From the NCBI GenBank assembly GCA_016926735.1, contig JAFGOA010000187.1, positions 1 to 64,000 of the forward strand: a stretch of DNA of 64,000 bases, in the 5' to 3' direction. A program made the position numbers and the translations under genes. A model generated the notes under the pieces. It made no database searches. It was not told the DNA's origin and saw only the letters and a list, made by a program, of their open reading frames with translations. The first letter of the stretch is position 1; the number at the start of each line of letters is the position of its first letter. Of this stretch, positions 27,773-36,835 are shown one piece after another. The DNA comes from Promethearchaeota archaeon. Lineage in GTDB: Archaea; Asgardarchaeota; Lokiarchaeia; Sigyniarchaeales; SOKP01.

Positions 27773-28303
27773 TTATTTTGAATGGAATTTAAGATTTATA
27801 ATAAAACTTGAAACAATACCCCTTTCGATATTTAGGATCATTACACTCGGTCTTGCAATAGGATTATCAAAACCTTTAATTTGATCTGGAGCTTTAGGTT
27901 TTGTAGGTGAACCTGGATTTAATAATAATGTATTAAAAACTGTTCCTTTGATTAATGGTTTATGTGTATGGCCAAAGACTAGTATTCCACCAATCAAATT
28001 CTTTTTTTTACAAAAAGCCTCTAGATTTTCTGGTAACTTATGAGTAATTCCAATAGTATATTGATCTACTTTTATTTCATTATAATCTTTTTTTTTTTCT
28101 AATTTATCATCATCTCCTGATACATAAATGGTTGGTGCTATCTTAATTAATTCTTTTAATAAATATTCATTATTAATATCTCCAGCATGTATTATTGTAT
28201 CAACATCTTTAAAGATTTGTTGTAATTCATTTAATAATTCGTTAATTTCTTTTTTTTCGAGACTATCAATATGAGTATCAGAAATTAATCCTATTTTTAC
28301 GAT
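27773..28303 (-). CDS. YfcE/MJ0936-type metallophosphoesterase, no conventional start codon
   Basis: Small calcineurin-like phosphodiesterase. Motifs run in order: KIGLISDTHID at the very N-terminus (metal site 1), IIHAGDI (about 39-45), YVSGDDD (about 63-69; usually GNCD), and FGHTHKPL near 111-118. LLNPGSPTKP closes the metal site. An ATG/GTG/TTG-started reading would begin only at TTG 27997 and lose half the site. In frame back to a TAG there is no standard start; the codons before the first conserved strand are ATC-ATC-ATC-GTA. An AGGGTG SD (28311-28316) precedes the third ATC by 7 nt. Confidence 0.82.
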   Translation of the reverse strand: MVKIGLISDTHIDSLEKKEINELLNELQQIFKDVDTIIHAGDINNEYLLKELIKIAPTIYVSGDDDKLEKKKDYNEIKVDQYTIGITHKLPENLEAFCKKKNLIGGILVFGHTHKPLIKGTVFNTLLLNPGSPTKPKAPDQIKGFDNPIARPSVMILNIERGIVSSFIINLKFHSK

Positions 28304-28316
28304 GATGATACACCCT

Positions 28317-29348
28317 TCAAATAGCGATAATTCCTATAATAAATATCATTATAGCTAAAATGAAATCCAAGAATATTCTTAACCACTTATCTTTATTAGA
28401 TTCTTTTATTTTCTTATCGTTTCTAAAATACGTCCCAAAAAATTTTATTCCTGTTTTAATACTTGCTTTAATTCGAGGATATTGCCAAAAGAATAATATA
28501 GTACTAATTATTAATAAAGGACAATAGATATAAAGAGCTATATTTATAAAATCATTTGGATAGTTCCATATTGTATGTGAAGATATAATATTATTAAGAG
28601 CATGAGCAAATATTAAAGGGAATAACCATTTTTTCCTTAATAAAAAGATTCCAAATATAATTCCTACAATAAAAGTTTGCAAAAACCAGAGAATAGGGAT
28701 CCAAGATATAATTCTGAACATATAAGTAAAATGACCGAAACCAAAATATAATGAAGAAATCATGACCGCAGACATTTTATGAAAGTAATCATTACCTCTT
28801 TTTACCAGTAAACCTCTTGCAATCGTTTCTTCATATAAAGCAACAGATATATGTATTATTATCGTTGAAATTAAAAATATTAAATAATCCGAATTGATTA
28901 AATAAGCACTTAATTCCGAATTAGATTGCAGAACATTAGCACTATATTCAATTGTCTCTGGAAATAATCCATAGAATAAAAAATCAAAGGGAATAAAAAC
29001 AAGAAATAGTATCAATATTCCATATAATAATTGATATTTTGCATTTTTTTTTCCTATAGAATATAGTTTTAACTGACTTATTGCTGGATTTTTTTCTTCT
29101 TGGGATCTCCAATTAAAGATTTGATCTGTCAATAGAAGAAATAGAGGGATTATTATTATACTACCTAGGGCTCTTAATAAAAAGAAAAGTGGTGCATAAT
29201 ACTCAGATGTTGTTTCAATTAAATTTGGTAATAATAATTGTGGTATAAAATTGAAAATTAACAATCCTATAAAGATAATTATTATTTCTACGAGGAACCT
29301 TCCTCTTTGGGTCATAATAGTTTCTGAAGCAGTAGGTTGAGAAAACAA
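28317..29348 (-). CDS. CPBP-family (CAAX protease-like) intramembrane metalloprotease
   Basis: 343-residue polytopic membrane protein with about eight hydrophobic segments. The CPBP motifs are EETIARGLL near residues 167-175 (paired glutamates and Arg), FGFGHF near 195-200, and HALNN near 243-247. In the family these glutamates and histidines coordinate zinc in the membrane. CAAX-type Rce1 processing of prenylated proteins or an unrelated peptidase or immunity role are all possible. It lies between a PfkB kinase and the phosphoesterase on the same strand; its stop lies just before the SD of the latter. Confidence 0.85.
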   Translation of the reverse strand: MFSQPTASETIMTQRGRFLVEIIIIFIGLLIFNFIPQLLLPNLIETTSEYYAPLFFLLRALGSIIIIPLFLLLTDQIFNWRSQEEKNPAISQLKLYSIGKKNAKYQLLYGILILFLVFIPFDFLFYGLFPETIEYSANVLQSNSELSAYLINSDYLIFLISTIIIHISVALYEETIARGLLVKRGNDYFHKMSAVMISSLYFGFGHFTYMFRIISWIPILWFLQTFIVGIIFGIFLLRKKWLFPLIFAHALNNIISSHTIWNYPNDFINIALYIYCPLLIISTILFFWQYPRIKASIKTGIKFFGTYFRNDKKIKESNKDKWLRIFLDFILAIMIFIIGIIAI

Positions 29349-29402
29349 ATTATTTTTCCTTTAAATTTATAATAATTTAAAGTTTATTACAATTTAAAGA
29401 TT

Positions 29403-30374
29403 TTAAACTTTTTTATTTTTATTTCTTAAATAATGGGCAATATCTTCTTTTATAGGAATTCCCTTTCTGGCTCCTAATTCTTGAATACATTTTCCAGCAA
29501 TATAATTTCCTAATCTAACATTATTTACAAGATTATCAAATTCGAAGCTTAAATTTTGAAAAAAGCCATAAATAAAACCAGCAGAAAAAGCATCTCCTGC
29601 ACCAGTTGTATCTTTAACATTTTCGATTATGTTCGATTCTACTAAAGAGGATTTATTTTTTGACACTAATAAAGCACCCTTCTTACCTAAAGTGATAATA
29701 ATAGTTTTAAGACCAAGTTCCCAGAATTTTTCATTTTTTTCAATCAAATAATTTGTATTGTTAGGGATATTTTTAATATGTATTAATTTACAATATTCTT
29801 TTTCTGATAAAATTAAAATATCAATTTTTTCAAGTAAGAGTTCGATATTATCGAATCCTTGATCTATTATCAACATACCGGGGTTTAAAATTACAGGAAT
29901 CTTATTTTTCTTTCCTATTTTCCCTGCTTTAATAAAAGGTTTTAAATTTTTAAGACTACTTAAAAAAAGAACCTTTGATTTAATTAACTCATTTTCAATA
30001 ATATCTTCTTCTGATAAATAATTAGCAGCACCACTATAAGCATAAATTCTTCTGTCTGCATTCTTATCTAGAGCAATATATGTTGAACCTGTTTGATAAT
30101 CATTTGAATATTTAATTAAGTCTGTATTTACACTATTATTTTTAAAATCACTGAGAATCTTATTTCTATATTCATCATCAAATCCTAGTTTTCCAATAAA
30201 AGAGGTATTTAAACCTAATTTACTACATGCTACAGCAGTATTTGCAGCAGCTCCTCCAAATAACATTAGTAATTTGGAAACAAATACTTCATCATCTTCT
30301 AAAGGATGTCTATCTACTTGTGCTACTATATCAATTAATGCGGCACCAATACATATAACATCAAAATTATTCAT
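29403..30374 (-). CDS. PfkB-family carbohydrate or nucleoside kinase
   Basis: 323-residue ribokinase-fold enzyme. The N-terminal FGGAAANTAVACSKLG (about 39-54) is PfkB signature 1, YSGAANYLS near 113 contacts substrate, and DTTGAGDAFSAGFIYG (about 258-273) is signature 2 with the catalytic Asp. TLGKKGALLV near 228 binds ATP. It directly follows purM on the same strand (13 bp) and purB before that, so a nucleoside substrate (ribose, adenosine or inosine) is attractive but unproven. Confidence 0.88.
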   Translation of the reverse strand: MNNFDVICIGAALIDIVAQVDRHPLEDDEVFVSKLLMLFGGAAANTAVACSKLGLNTSFIGKLGFDDEYRNKILSDFKNNSVNTDLIKYSNDYQTGSTYIALDKNADRRIYAYSGAANYLSEEDIIENELIKSKVLFLSSLKNLKPFIKAGKIGKKNKIPVILNPGMLIIDQGFDNIELLLEKIDILILSEKEYCKLIHIKNIPNNTNYLIEKNEKFWELGLKTIIITLGKKGALLVSKNKSSLVESNIIENVKDTTGAGDAFSAGFIYGFFQNLSFEFDNLVNNVRLGNYIAGKCIQELGARKGIPIKEDIAHYLRNKNKKV

Positions 30375-30387
30375 ATTCTAAAAACCA

Positions 30388-31572
30388 TTAAATATATGTG
30401 AATTTTCCAAATTCTGACTGAATTTCTAAAGTATTTTTATTTTTCAATGGAGATTTCTCACAAAAACCAATAATTTTAGCTTCAATATCAAATTTACTTG
30501 CAATATTTATTATATCTTTAGAAATTGATCGATCGCAATATAATTCCATTCGATTTCCCATATTAAAAACCCTATACATTTCCTCCCAAACAGCTTTAGA
30601 AGATTCTTGAATAATTTTAAAGATTTTTGGAATTGGAAACAAATCATTTTTTATAAATTTTATATTTTTTCCAAAATTCAAGCATTTTGTCTGACCTCCT
30701 CCTGTATTATGTATGATGGCATTTATTTTTGATCTATATTTTTTTAGGATTTTTAGTAAAACAGGAGCATAAGTTCTTGTGGGAGATAGTAACGCTTTTC
30801 CTATGGTTGTATTTTTTTCATCAATAATATCTGATAATTTATAATTTCCATAGAAAACAAAACTTTCCTGCAACTTGTTATCATAACATTCTGGATATTT
30901 ATCGAAATATTGATGAGAGAGTACACCATGTCTTGCTAAAGTAAGACCATTGCTCCCAATTCCACTATTATATTCTTTTTCATAACTGGCTTTTCCAGTA
31001 CTAGATAACCCGATAATAACATCTTTTTCAGATATATTATCAGCATTTATAACCTCATCTCTTCTCATTGTAGTGAATACAGAGGCGAATACTGAAAGTG
31101 TTTTTATTATATCTCCCATATCTTCTGTTTCACCTCCACTGGTTTTGATATTTAATCCGTATTTTGTTAGAAACTCACAATAAGATTCATATTCATCAAT
31201 AATTTCATTTATTATAAATCCATCTATATAATAAGCATTTCTTGCGATTGTATTTGAAAGAAAAATATTTTCTGTGCAACCCACACACATTATATCATCA
31301 ATATTCATTACAATTGCATCTCTAACTATACCTCTAAAGAGAGATAAATCTCCGGATTCTTTATAATACATATAGGCTAAGGTGGCTTTAGTACCTGCAC
31401 CATCTTCATGAAATATTGAGCAATAGTCTTTTCTTCCTGCAACATCTTCAACAATTTTGCAAAATGCACCTGGAAAGAGACCTCTATCTCTATTCTCAAT
31501 TGCTTTATGTACATCTTCTTTTGTTGAAGAAACACCTAATTTTGAATATATATCATTTTTATTTTCTCTCAT
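30388..31572 (-). CDS. purM: PurM-like AIR synthase (phosphoribosylformylglycinamidine cyclo-ligase family)
   Basis: ATP-dependent enzyme of the PurM/PurL fold, predicted to close the imidazole ring in purine synthesis. FHEDGAGTKATLAY (about 54-67) matches the PurM VDGVGTK motif in divergent form. DAIVMNIDDIMCVGCT near 87-102 and SGGETEDMGD near 144-153 are also PurM-like, and IHNTGGGQTKCL near 287 corresponds to the HITGGG motif. Length 394 is longer than the common 340. It is flanked by purB and a PfkB kinase, which supports a purine role. Confidence 0.8.
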   Translation of the reverse strand: MRENKNDIYSKLGVSSTKEDVHKAIENRDRGLFPGAFCKIVEDVAGRKDYCSIFHEDGAGTKATLAYMYYKESGDLSLFRGIVRDAIVMNIDDIMCVGCTENIFLSNTIARNAYYIDGFIINEIIDEYESYCEFLTKYGLNIKTSGGETEDMGDIIKTLSVFASVFTTMRRDEVINADNISEKDVIIGLSSTGKASYEKEYNSGIGSNGLTLARHGVLSHQYFDKYPECYDNKLQESFVFYGNYKLSDIIDEKNTTIGKALLSPTRTYAPVLLKILKKYRSKINAIIHNTGGGQTKCLNFGKNIKFIKNDLFPIPKIFKIIQESSKAVWEEMYRVFNMGNRMELYCDRSISKDIINIASKFDIEAKIIGFCEKSPLKNKNTLEIQSEFGKFTYI

Positions 31573-31581
31573 AGTAAGACA

Positions 31582-32943
31582 TTATTTTAGGTTATATTTT
31601 GATTTAAAATAAGTTACTAGGTTTTCTATTTGTTCAACTGCTTTACCTATATAATTATATGGATTAAATAACTCATTGATTTCTTCCTTTGTAAATTTGT
31701 GATTAATCTCATCGTTTTTTATGATTATATCTTTCATATAAAGGTTATCATCTCGAGCTTTAATTGCTGTTTGTCGTAATAATTCATGAGCTTCTTGTCG
31801 ACCAATTCCTTTTTCAACTAGCTTAACCATAACTTTTTCCGCTAAACAAGCTCCTTTTGTTAAATTAAGATTTTTTTCAATATTTTCTTTATTAAACTCT
31901 AATCCTGTTAGATTTTGAATAAGTTGCTGAATCATGAAATCTAAAAAAACAAAATTTTCAGAAAAAATAACCCTCTCCGAAGCAGAGTTGGTTAAATCTC
32001 TCTCATCTTCAAGAACAATATTATCCATTGCCACTATCACATTTGATTTGAGAATTCTTGATAAACTACAGATTCTTTCTGATTTATGAGGATTTCTTTT
32101 ATGTGGCATAGTTGAGCTTCCTACTTGGTTCTTTTTAAAAGGTTCAAACATCTCAGCGATTTCATTTCGTTGTAGTATCCTATTTTCTTGAGCTATTTTA
32201 GCTAATGTTTGTCCTATAAGAGATGTGAGAAAGATAACTTCAGCATGACGATCTCTCTGAACAATTTGATTAGCTATAAGAACAGGATTAAGATCTAAAT
32301 CTTTCATGACTTCATTTTGGATAATAATACCTTGATCTCCAAAACTTGCCATTGTACCGACTGCTCCAGACATTTTTCCATAAGATATTCTTTCTTTTAT
32401 TTGATGCAGTCTCTCTATATGACGATCAACTTCATATGCCCATACTCCAAATCGCATACCGAATGTTGTAGGAACTGCTTGTTGTCCATGAGTACGACCA
32501 ATACAAACTAATTCTTTATTTTTTTCCGATAAAACAACTAATTCTTTTAATAGATTTATTAGTGATTTTTCTATAAGCATTAAACCTTCTTTTAACTGTA
32601 AAGCTATAGCAGTATCCTCAATATCATAACTAGTTGCCCCTAAATGGATATATTTTCCAGCATCTCCTTCACATTGTTCTGCTAATCCTTTCACCATTGC
32701 CATTAAATCATGATGAATCTCTCTATCTATTTCATTTACTCTGTCAATTGATACGAATTTTAAATTAGCTTTTTTATTAATTTCTTCAGCAGCTTCTTTT
32801 GGGATATTACCTAATTTAGCGTGAATTTTAGCTAAGACTGCTTCTATTTTTAACCAATTCTCCAATTTTTTTTCTTCGGTAAAAATTTTAGACATTAAAG
32901 TGCGATATCTAGTTTCAATTGGATGTATAAATTTATGACTCAT
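31582..32943 (-). CDS. purB: Adenylosuccinate lyase
   Basis: Fumarase-superfamily enzyme cleaving SAICAR and adenylosuccinate in purine synthesis. LGATSYDIEDTA (about 101-112), GRTHGQQAVPTTFG (about 148-161) and the superfamily signature SSTMPHKRNPHKSE (about 275-288) are present, including the catalytic His and the flexible-loop Ser. Length 453 is typical of the archaeal/Bacillus type. It leads a minus-strand run with purM and the PfkB kinase only 9-13 bp apart, clearly one operon. Confidence 0.96.
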   Translation of the reverse strand: MSHKFIHPIETRYRTLMSKIFTEEKKLENWLKIEAVLAKIHAKLGNIPKEAAEEINKKANLKFVSIDRVNEIDREIHHDLMAMVKGLAEQCEGDAGKYIHLGATSYDIEDTAIALQLKEGLMLIEKSLINLLKELVVLSEKNKELVCIGRTHGQQAVPTTFGMRFGVWAYEVDRHIERLHQIKERISYGKMSGAVGTMASFGDQGIIIQNEVMKDLDLNPVLIANQIVQRDRHAEVIFLTSLIGQTLAKIAQENRILQRNEIAEMFEPFKKNQVGSSTMPHKRNPHKSERICSLSRILKSNVIVAMDNIVLEDERDLTNSASERVIFSENFVFLDFMIQQLIQNLTGLEFNKENIEKNLNLTKGACLAEKVMVKLVEKGIGRQEAHELLRQTAIKARDDNLYMKDIIIKNDEINHKFTKEEINELFNPYNYIGKAVEQIENLVTYFKSKYNLK

Positions 32944-33160
32944 TTGTTTTCATTCTCTAATAATTAATCCAGAAAATATGAAAATTAAGAAATAAATAAA
33001 TGATACCTATGCTCTTAATCTCTAAGAAATTATAATGAATTGTTTTAAAATATATTTAATTATTATTATATAAACATTTTAAAAAATCAAATTATTTTTA
33101 AAAATTAGAAATCTATTGACCTATACTTTTTTTTGAATAATAGTTAGTATTATTTATAGT

Positions 33161-33379
33161 ATGACTATTATCTTTTTTTATCGATGCATTCATTGTGGGG
33201 AATGGTATTATTGTACCAAACAAATAAAAAGAAAAAAATGTTGGAAATGTAATCATTCTTTTGATTTTGCTCATTCATCTAAATTTAAAAAAAAGTGTTC
33301 CTTAAATGAGGCAATTATGATCATTAAAGAACTTAAGAAGAGAAAGAAAAATGAGGGAATAATACACTTTTTAGAATAA
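33161..33379 (+). CDS. Small zinc-ribbon protein (DUF1922-like)
   Basis: 72-residue protein resembling the archaeal DUF1922 group. CIHCG (residues 10-14) and CWKC (27-30) form the ribbon, followed by a helix SLNEAIMIIKELKKRKK (about 49-65), the characteristic layout. Role unknown; the fold suggests nucleic acid or protein binding. It is transcribed divergently from purB, with about 217 bp of AT-rich DNA between them. Confidence 0.7.
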   Translation: MTIIFFYRCIHCGEWYYCTKQIKRKKCWKCNHSFDFAHSSKFKKKCSLNEAIMIIKELKKRKKNEGIIHFLE

Positions 33380-33507
33380 TTTTGATAATGTAAGAAAGCT
33401 AATTTTATTTTATAAAAAACAAAGTTATTTAAACTAAGGTTCTAAAAAATCTTTAAAGAGTAGATTAATTCCTCTTCATTTTTAAAAACATTATCTGAAT
33501 ATATAAT

Positions 33508-34953
33508 ATGAAAATTAATGAAGATCTCAAAATATTTGATGATAAACTGATAAATAAATTCAATAATTTATCTAATCATAATATAGATTATTGGGATATT
33601 AGAGCAGGGTATAGTACAGGAAATTCAATCGAATTTACTGATAATAAAAGTAAAGAGATCTCTTCTTATGAGGTTATAAAATGTGGAATAAGAACTTTTA
33701 CACAAGGCGGATGGGGTTTTGTAGTTGTTGAAGATCTTTCCAGAGAATCTCTGATAAATAATTTTAAAAAAGCAATCAAATTAGCTCAATTATCTGGATC
33801 CTTGAATAAATTCAAATTTAATATTAAAGAATCTGATATATTGATAAAAAATTTTGAAATTAAAAATAAAATTCCATTAGAAAACATTGATATAACTGAG
33901 AAAATTAATTTAGTAAGAGATCATGAAAAAATTGCAAAAGAATTTAGTCCAAATATAAAAAATACTCTAACATTATATTTTGATGGAATTGGGAATGATA
34001 TTTTTTTAAATTCATTTGGTTCTAATATTATTCAAAAATTATCACTTCTGAGAATATTTAGTTCTGTTTATGCTAAAAAAAATGGCATAATTCAAAGAGG
34101 AGTAAACTCTGTTGGGGGTATTGGGGGATTTGAAATAGCAAAAACTAAAAAAGCAAAGGAAATAAGTTTACTTTCTGCAAAAGAAGCAGTTGATTTATTA
34201 GATGCCCAGTCTCCAATAGGAGGGACTTTTCCTATAATAATGGACCCTAAACTTACAGGAACATTTATTCATGAAGCATTTGGACATGCATGTGAAGCCG
34301 ATCTTGTACTAAACAAAGAAAGTATATTAGAAGGAAAAATTGGGGAAAAATTAGCTCATGAAAATGTGACTATTATGGATGATCCAAGATTTGGGAGGGG
34401 AGAAGCTTTAGATTTACCTTATGAACTTTATGGAAGTTATTTTATTGACGATGAAGGAATACCTGCACAAAAAACCATCATTATTGAAAATGGCATCTTC
34501 AAAAATTATCTTCATAATAGAGAAACTGCTTCTAGAATGAATTTTAAACCAAATGGTCATGGAAGAGCATCTTCAAATATTAATAATCCACAGGTGAGAA
34601 TGGGAATTACTATCCTTGAACCTAATGATTGGACCTTAGAAGAAATGATTGAAGATACAAAAGATGGAATTTTATGTGAAGATTTTCAATATGGATATAC
34701 AGATCCAACAACAGGAAATTTTCAATTTAAAGCAAGATTATCATATAGGATTGAGAATGGGGAAAAAAAAGAATTAATGAGAGATGTATCTCTTTCTGGG
34801 ATGACATTAGATGTATTAAATAATATTGATGCAATCGGAAATGAAATAGATTTCTCTGATGGAATGTGTGGAAAAGGAGGTCAAAGCGTTAGGGTTTGTG
34901 ATGGAGGACCTCATATTCGTGTTAAAAAAATTACAGTTGGAGGATTAAGGTAA
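33508..34953 (+). CDS. tldD: TldD metallopeptidase
   Basis: Catalytic half of the TldD/TldE heterodimer, a zinc protease that trims unfolded or modified peptides through a narrow channel. The HEAFGH motif (about 253-258) is the HExxxH zinc site, followed by the EGKIGEKLAHENV region. GHGRASSNINNPQVRMG (motif near 347-363) and FQYGYTDPTTGNFQ near 392 are conserved in the family. Length 481 is standard. Its partner tldE begins 4 bp after the stop. Confidence 0.95.
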   Translation: MKINEDLKIFDDKLINKFNNLSNHNIDYWDIRAGYSTGNSIEFTDNKSKEISSYEVIKCGIRTFTQGGWGFVVVEDLSRESLINNFKKAIKLAQLSGSLNKFKFNIKESDILIKNFEIKNKIPLENIDITEKINLVRDHEKIAKEFSPNIKNTLTLYFDGIGNDIFLNSFGSNIIQKLSLLRIFSSVYAKKNGIIQRGVNSVGGIGGFEIAKTKKAKEISLLSAKEAVDLLDAQSPIGGTFPIIMDPKLTGTFIHEAFGHACEADLVLNKESILEGKIGEKLAHENVTIMDDPRFGRGEALDLPYELYGSYFIDDEGIPAQKTIIIENGIFKNYLHNRETASRMNFKPNGHGRASSNINNPQVRMGITILEPNDWTLEEMIEDTKDGILCEDFQYGYTDPTTGNFQFKARLSYRIENGEKKELMRDVSLSGMTLDVLNNIDAIGNEIDFSDGMCGKGGQSVRVCDGGPHIRVKKITVGGLR

Positions 34954-34956
34954 AAA

Positions 34957-36330
34957 ATGTTGCAGGATCATGATATTTATAGTATATCTAATAAAATTCT
35001 CAATTCTCTTAATCAAAATAATGAAATTAAATGTTCTGAAGTTTTTTTTGATAAAACAAGCTATATAAATATTGAAATTGAAGAAAATTCAATTAAATAT
35101 AGTAAATTAGCTTCAGAAAGGGGGCTTTCCATTAGAATAATAGATAAAAGAGGGTCTTTAGGATTTTCATTTACTAATAAACTTGAAAATAAACCTATTG
35201 AATCAATTGTTAAAACGGCCATTTCTATGATGAATTGTGGTACTCCAGATCCGGATTTTAAGAATTTACCCCTTCTTTGCAATTCATATCCTGAAGTAAA
35301 GGGAATATATGATGAAAAAATTAAAGATTTAGATATAGAAGATTCTTCAAAATATATAGATAATTTGATACGAATTTGTGATGAAGATGAAAAAGCAATT
35401 TCACAATCAGCAAAATTTAAATCAAGTTATAATGAAACTTATATTTTTAATTCAAATGGTATTGAACTTTATGGAAAAGATACAATTTGTTCGATTTCTT
35501 CAAATATGATAGTTAAAGATAAGATTTCTAAACAGACCTCATTTGGATTTGATTGGCAATCTGTAAGGAATATTAGGGACTTGGATTCTGAAAGAATAGC
35601 ATCAAATGCATTAGAAAAAGCAAAACAACATTTAAATAGAAAAAATATTAAAAATATGAAAGCTCCAATTATTCTTACTCCAACTGGTACGATTAACTTA
35701 ATTATTAGTCCAATAATTTCTGCTATAAATGCTGAGAATTTTCAATATAAACGAAGTTTTCTTATAGGGAAAAGAGGGGAGAAAATCGGAACAGATATTT
35801 TAAATATTGAAGATAATGCTCTTATAAATGGTGCAACCGGGTCTTCTTGTTTTGATGATGAAGGTGTTCCATGCAAAAACAAAAAAATAATTGAAAAAGG
35901 CATATTTCTTAAACAGGGATTACTTCATAATAGTTATACAGCTGCTAAAGAAGGAATTGATCCTACAGGAAATTCCATACGTACTTCATATAGCTCTCTA
36001 CCTTCAATTGATTGTACTAATTTTATATTAAAATCAGGAAATGAGAACAAAGAGGATATCATAAGTGATATTAATCTGGGCATTCTTTTTGAATATTCAG
36101 GAGACTCTGCAAATTTATCAACAGGAGATTTTTCTGGATTGATCTTACAAGGAAATCTTATAGAAAATGGAGAAATTAAACATTCCTTAAATAATACAAT
36201 GTTTGGAATTAATCTCTTGGATTTATTTCAAAATATATCTCAAATTTCAAAAGAATATCAAATATATGGTCCTTATAGTGCTCCTTATGTATGTGTTGAT
36301 AATGTTCAAATAATAGGAAATAAGAATTAA
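34957..36330 (+). CDS. tldE: TldE/PmbA, non-catalytic partner of TldD
   Basis: Shares the TldD fold but lacks the HExxxH motif, as expected for the TldE subunit that forms the heterodimer. PIILTPTGTINLI (about 239-251) occupies the position of the zinc site. NGATGSSCFDDEGVPCKNKKII (motif region about 290-311) and the C-terminal LSTGDFSGLILQG near 388-400 are family features. Length 457 fits. It is 4 bp downstream of tldD and overlaps the convergent DUF1616 gene by 4 bp. Confidence 0.93.
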   Translation: MLQDHDIYSISNKILNSLNQNNEIKCSEVFFDKTSYINIEIEENSIKYSKLASERGLSIRIIDKRGSLGFSFTNKLENKPIESIVKTAISMMNCGTPDPDFKNLPLLCNSYPEVKGIYDEKIKDLDIEDSSKYIDNLIRICDEDEKAISQSAKFKSSYNETYIFNSNGIELYGKDTICSISSNMIVKDKISKQTSFGFDWQSVRNIRDLDSERIASNALEKAKQHLNRKNIKNMKAPIILTPTGTINLIISPIISAINAENFQYKRSFLIGKRGEKIGTDILNIEDNALINGATGSSCFDDEGVPCKNKKIIEKGIFLKQGLLHNSYTAAKEGIDPTGNSIRTSYSSLPSIDCTNFILKSGNENKEDIISDINLGILFEYSGDSANLSTGDFSGLILQGNLIENGEIKHSLNNTMFGINLLDLFQNISQISKEYQIYGPYSAPYVCVDNVQIIGNKN

Positions 36331-36833
36331 GATGTGATATTTAGATGAAGTGTTAGAACATCGTAAAAATTTTCAATACCAAATTGAGGGACTATATATA
36401 ATTCTAATATTATTATCCTTAAACCAATTGAATAAAAGGTAATTTTTAATTGCTCTGATATCCAAAATTGTTTATGATTAAGAGTATAGTTTCCAATTGT
36501 ACTGTTTAATAATGCATCATAACTTCCAGTCTCATTTATAATTGTGTTATTATCCCCTTTTAGAATTTTTACATTAAAAGTAAGATCTTTTCCTAAATGA
36601 TTATCAACAGCAGCATAAAAAGAAATATTTTCTCCTATTGTAGCATTTGTTGGGTAATTTTGCATTTTCTGTTCTTCATTTAATACACTAAAAGTTATAA
36701 ATCCCGGTTCTGGATTTATAATTAGGAATATAAGAAAAGATGAAATTACAATAATTCCTGCTAAAAGAGAGATTGTGACTATTTTATTGAATTGTTTATA
36801 TCTTTTTTTTAAATTATGTTTAGATTCATTCAT
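36327..36833 (-). CDS. DUF1616-like single-span membrane protein
   Basis: 168 residues. A charged N-terminus and one transmembrane segment (about 17-40) are followed by an extracytoplasmic beta domain. GFITFSVLNEEQKMQNYPTNATIGE (motif: GF..F.vL...g...nYP.n.t.Ge, about 49-73) and the repeated N-x-T/S sequons match archaeal DUF1616 proteins. Function unknown; a cell-surface role is likely. It starts 2 bp after the epimerase stop on the same strand and its 3' end overlaps tldE by 4 bp. Confidence 0.7.
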   Translation of the reverse strand: MNESKHNLKKRYKQFNKIVTISLLAGIIVISSFLIFLIINPEPGFITFSVLNEEQKMQNYPTNATIGENISFYAAVDNHLGKDLTFNVKILKGDNNTIINETGSYDALLNSTIGNYTLNHKQFWISEQLKITFYSIGLRIIILELYIVPQFGIENFYDVLTLHLNITS

Positions 36834-36835
36834 TT

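Noticed and set aside
27773-27997. A 74-residue gene starting at TTG 27997
   Set aside because: This is only the C-terminal half of the metallophosphoesterase; the same frame upstream encodes the SDTH and GD motifs.
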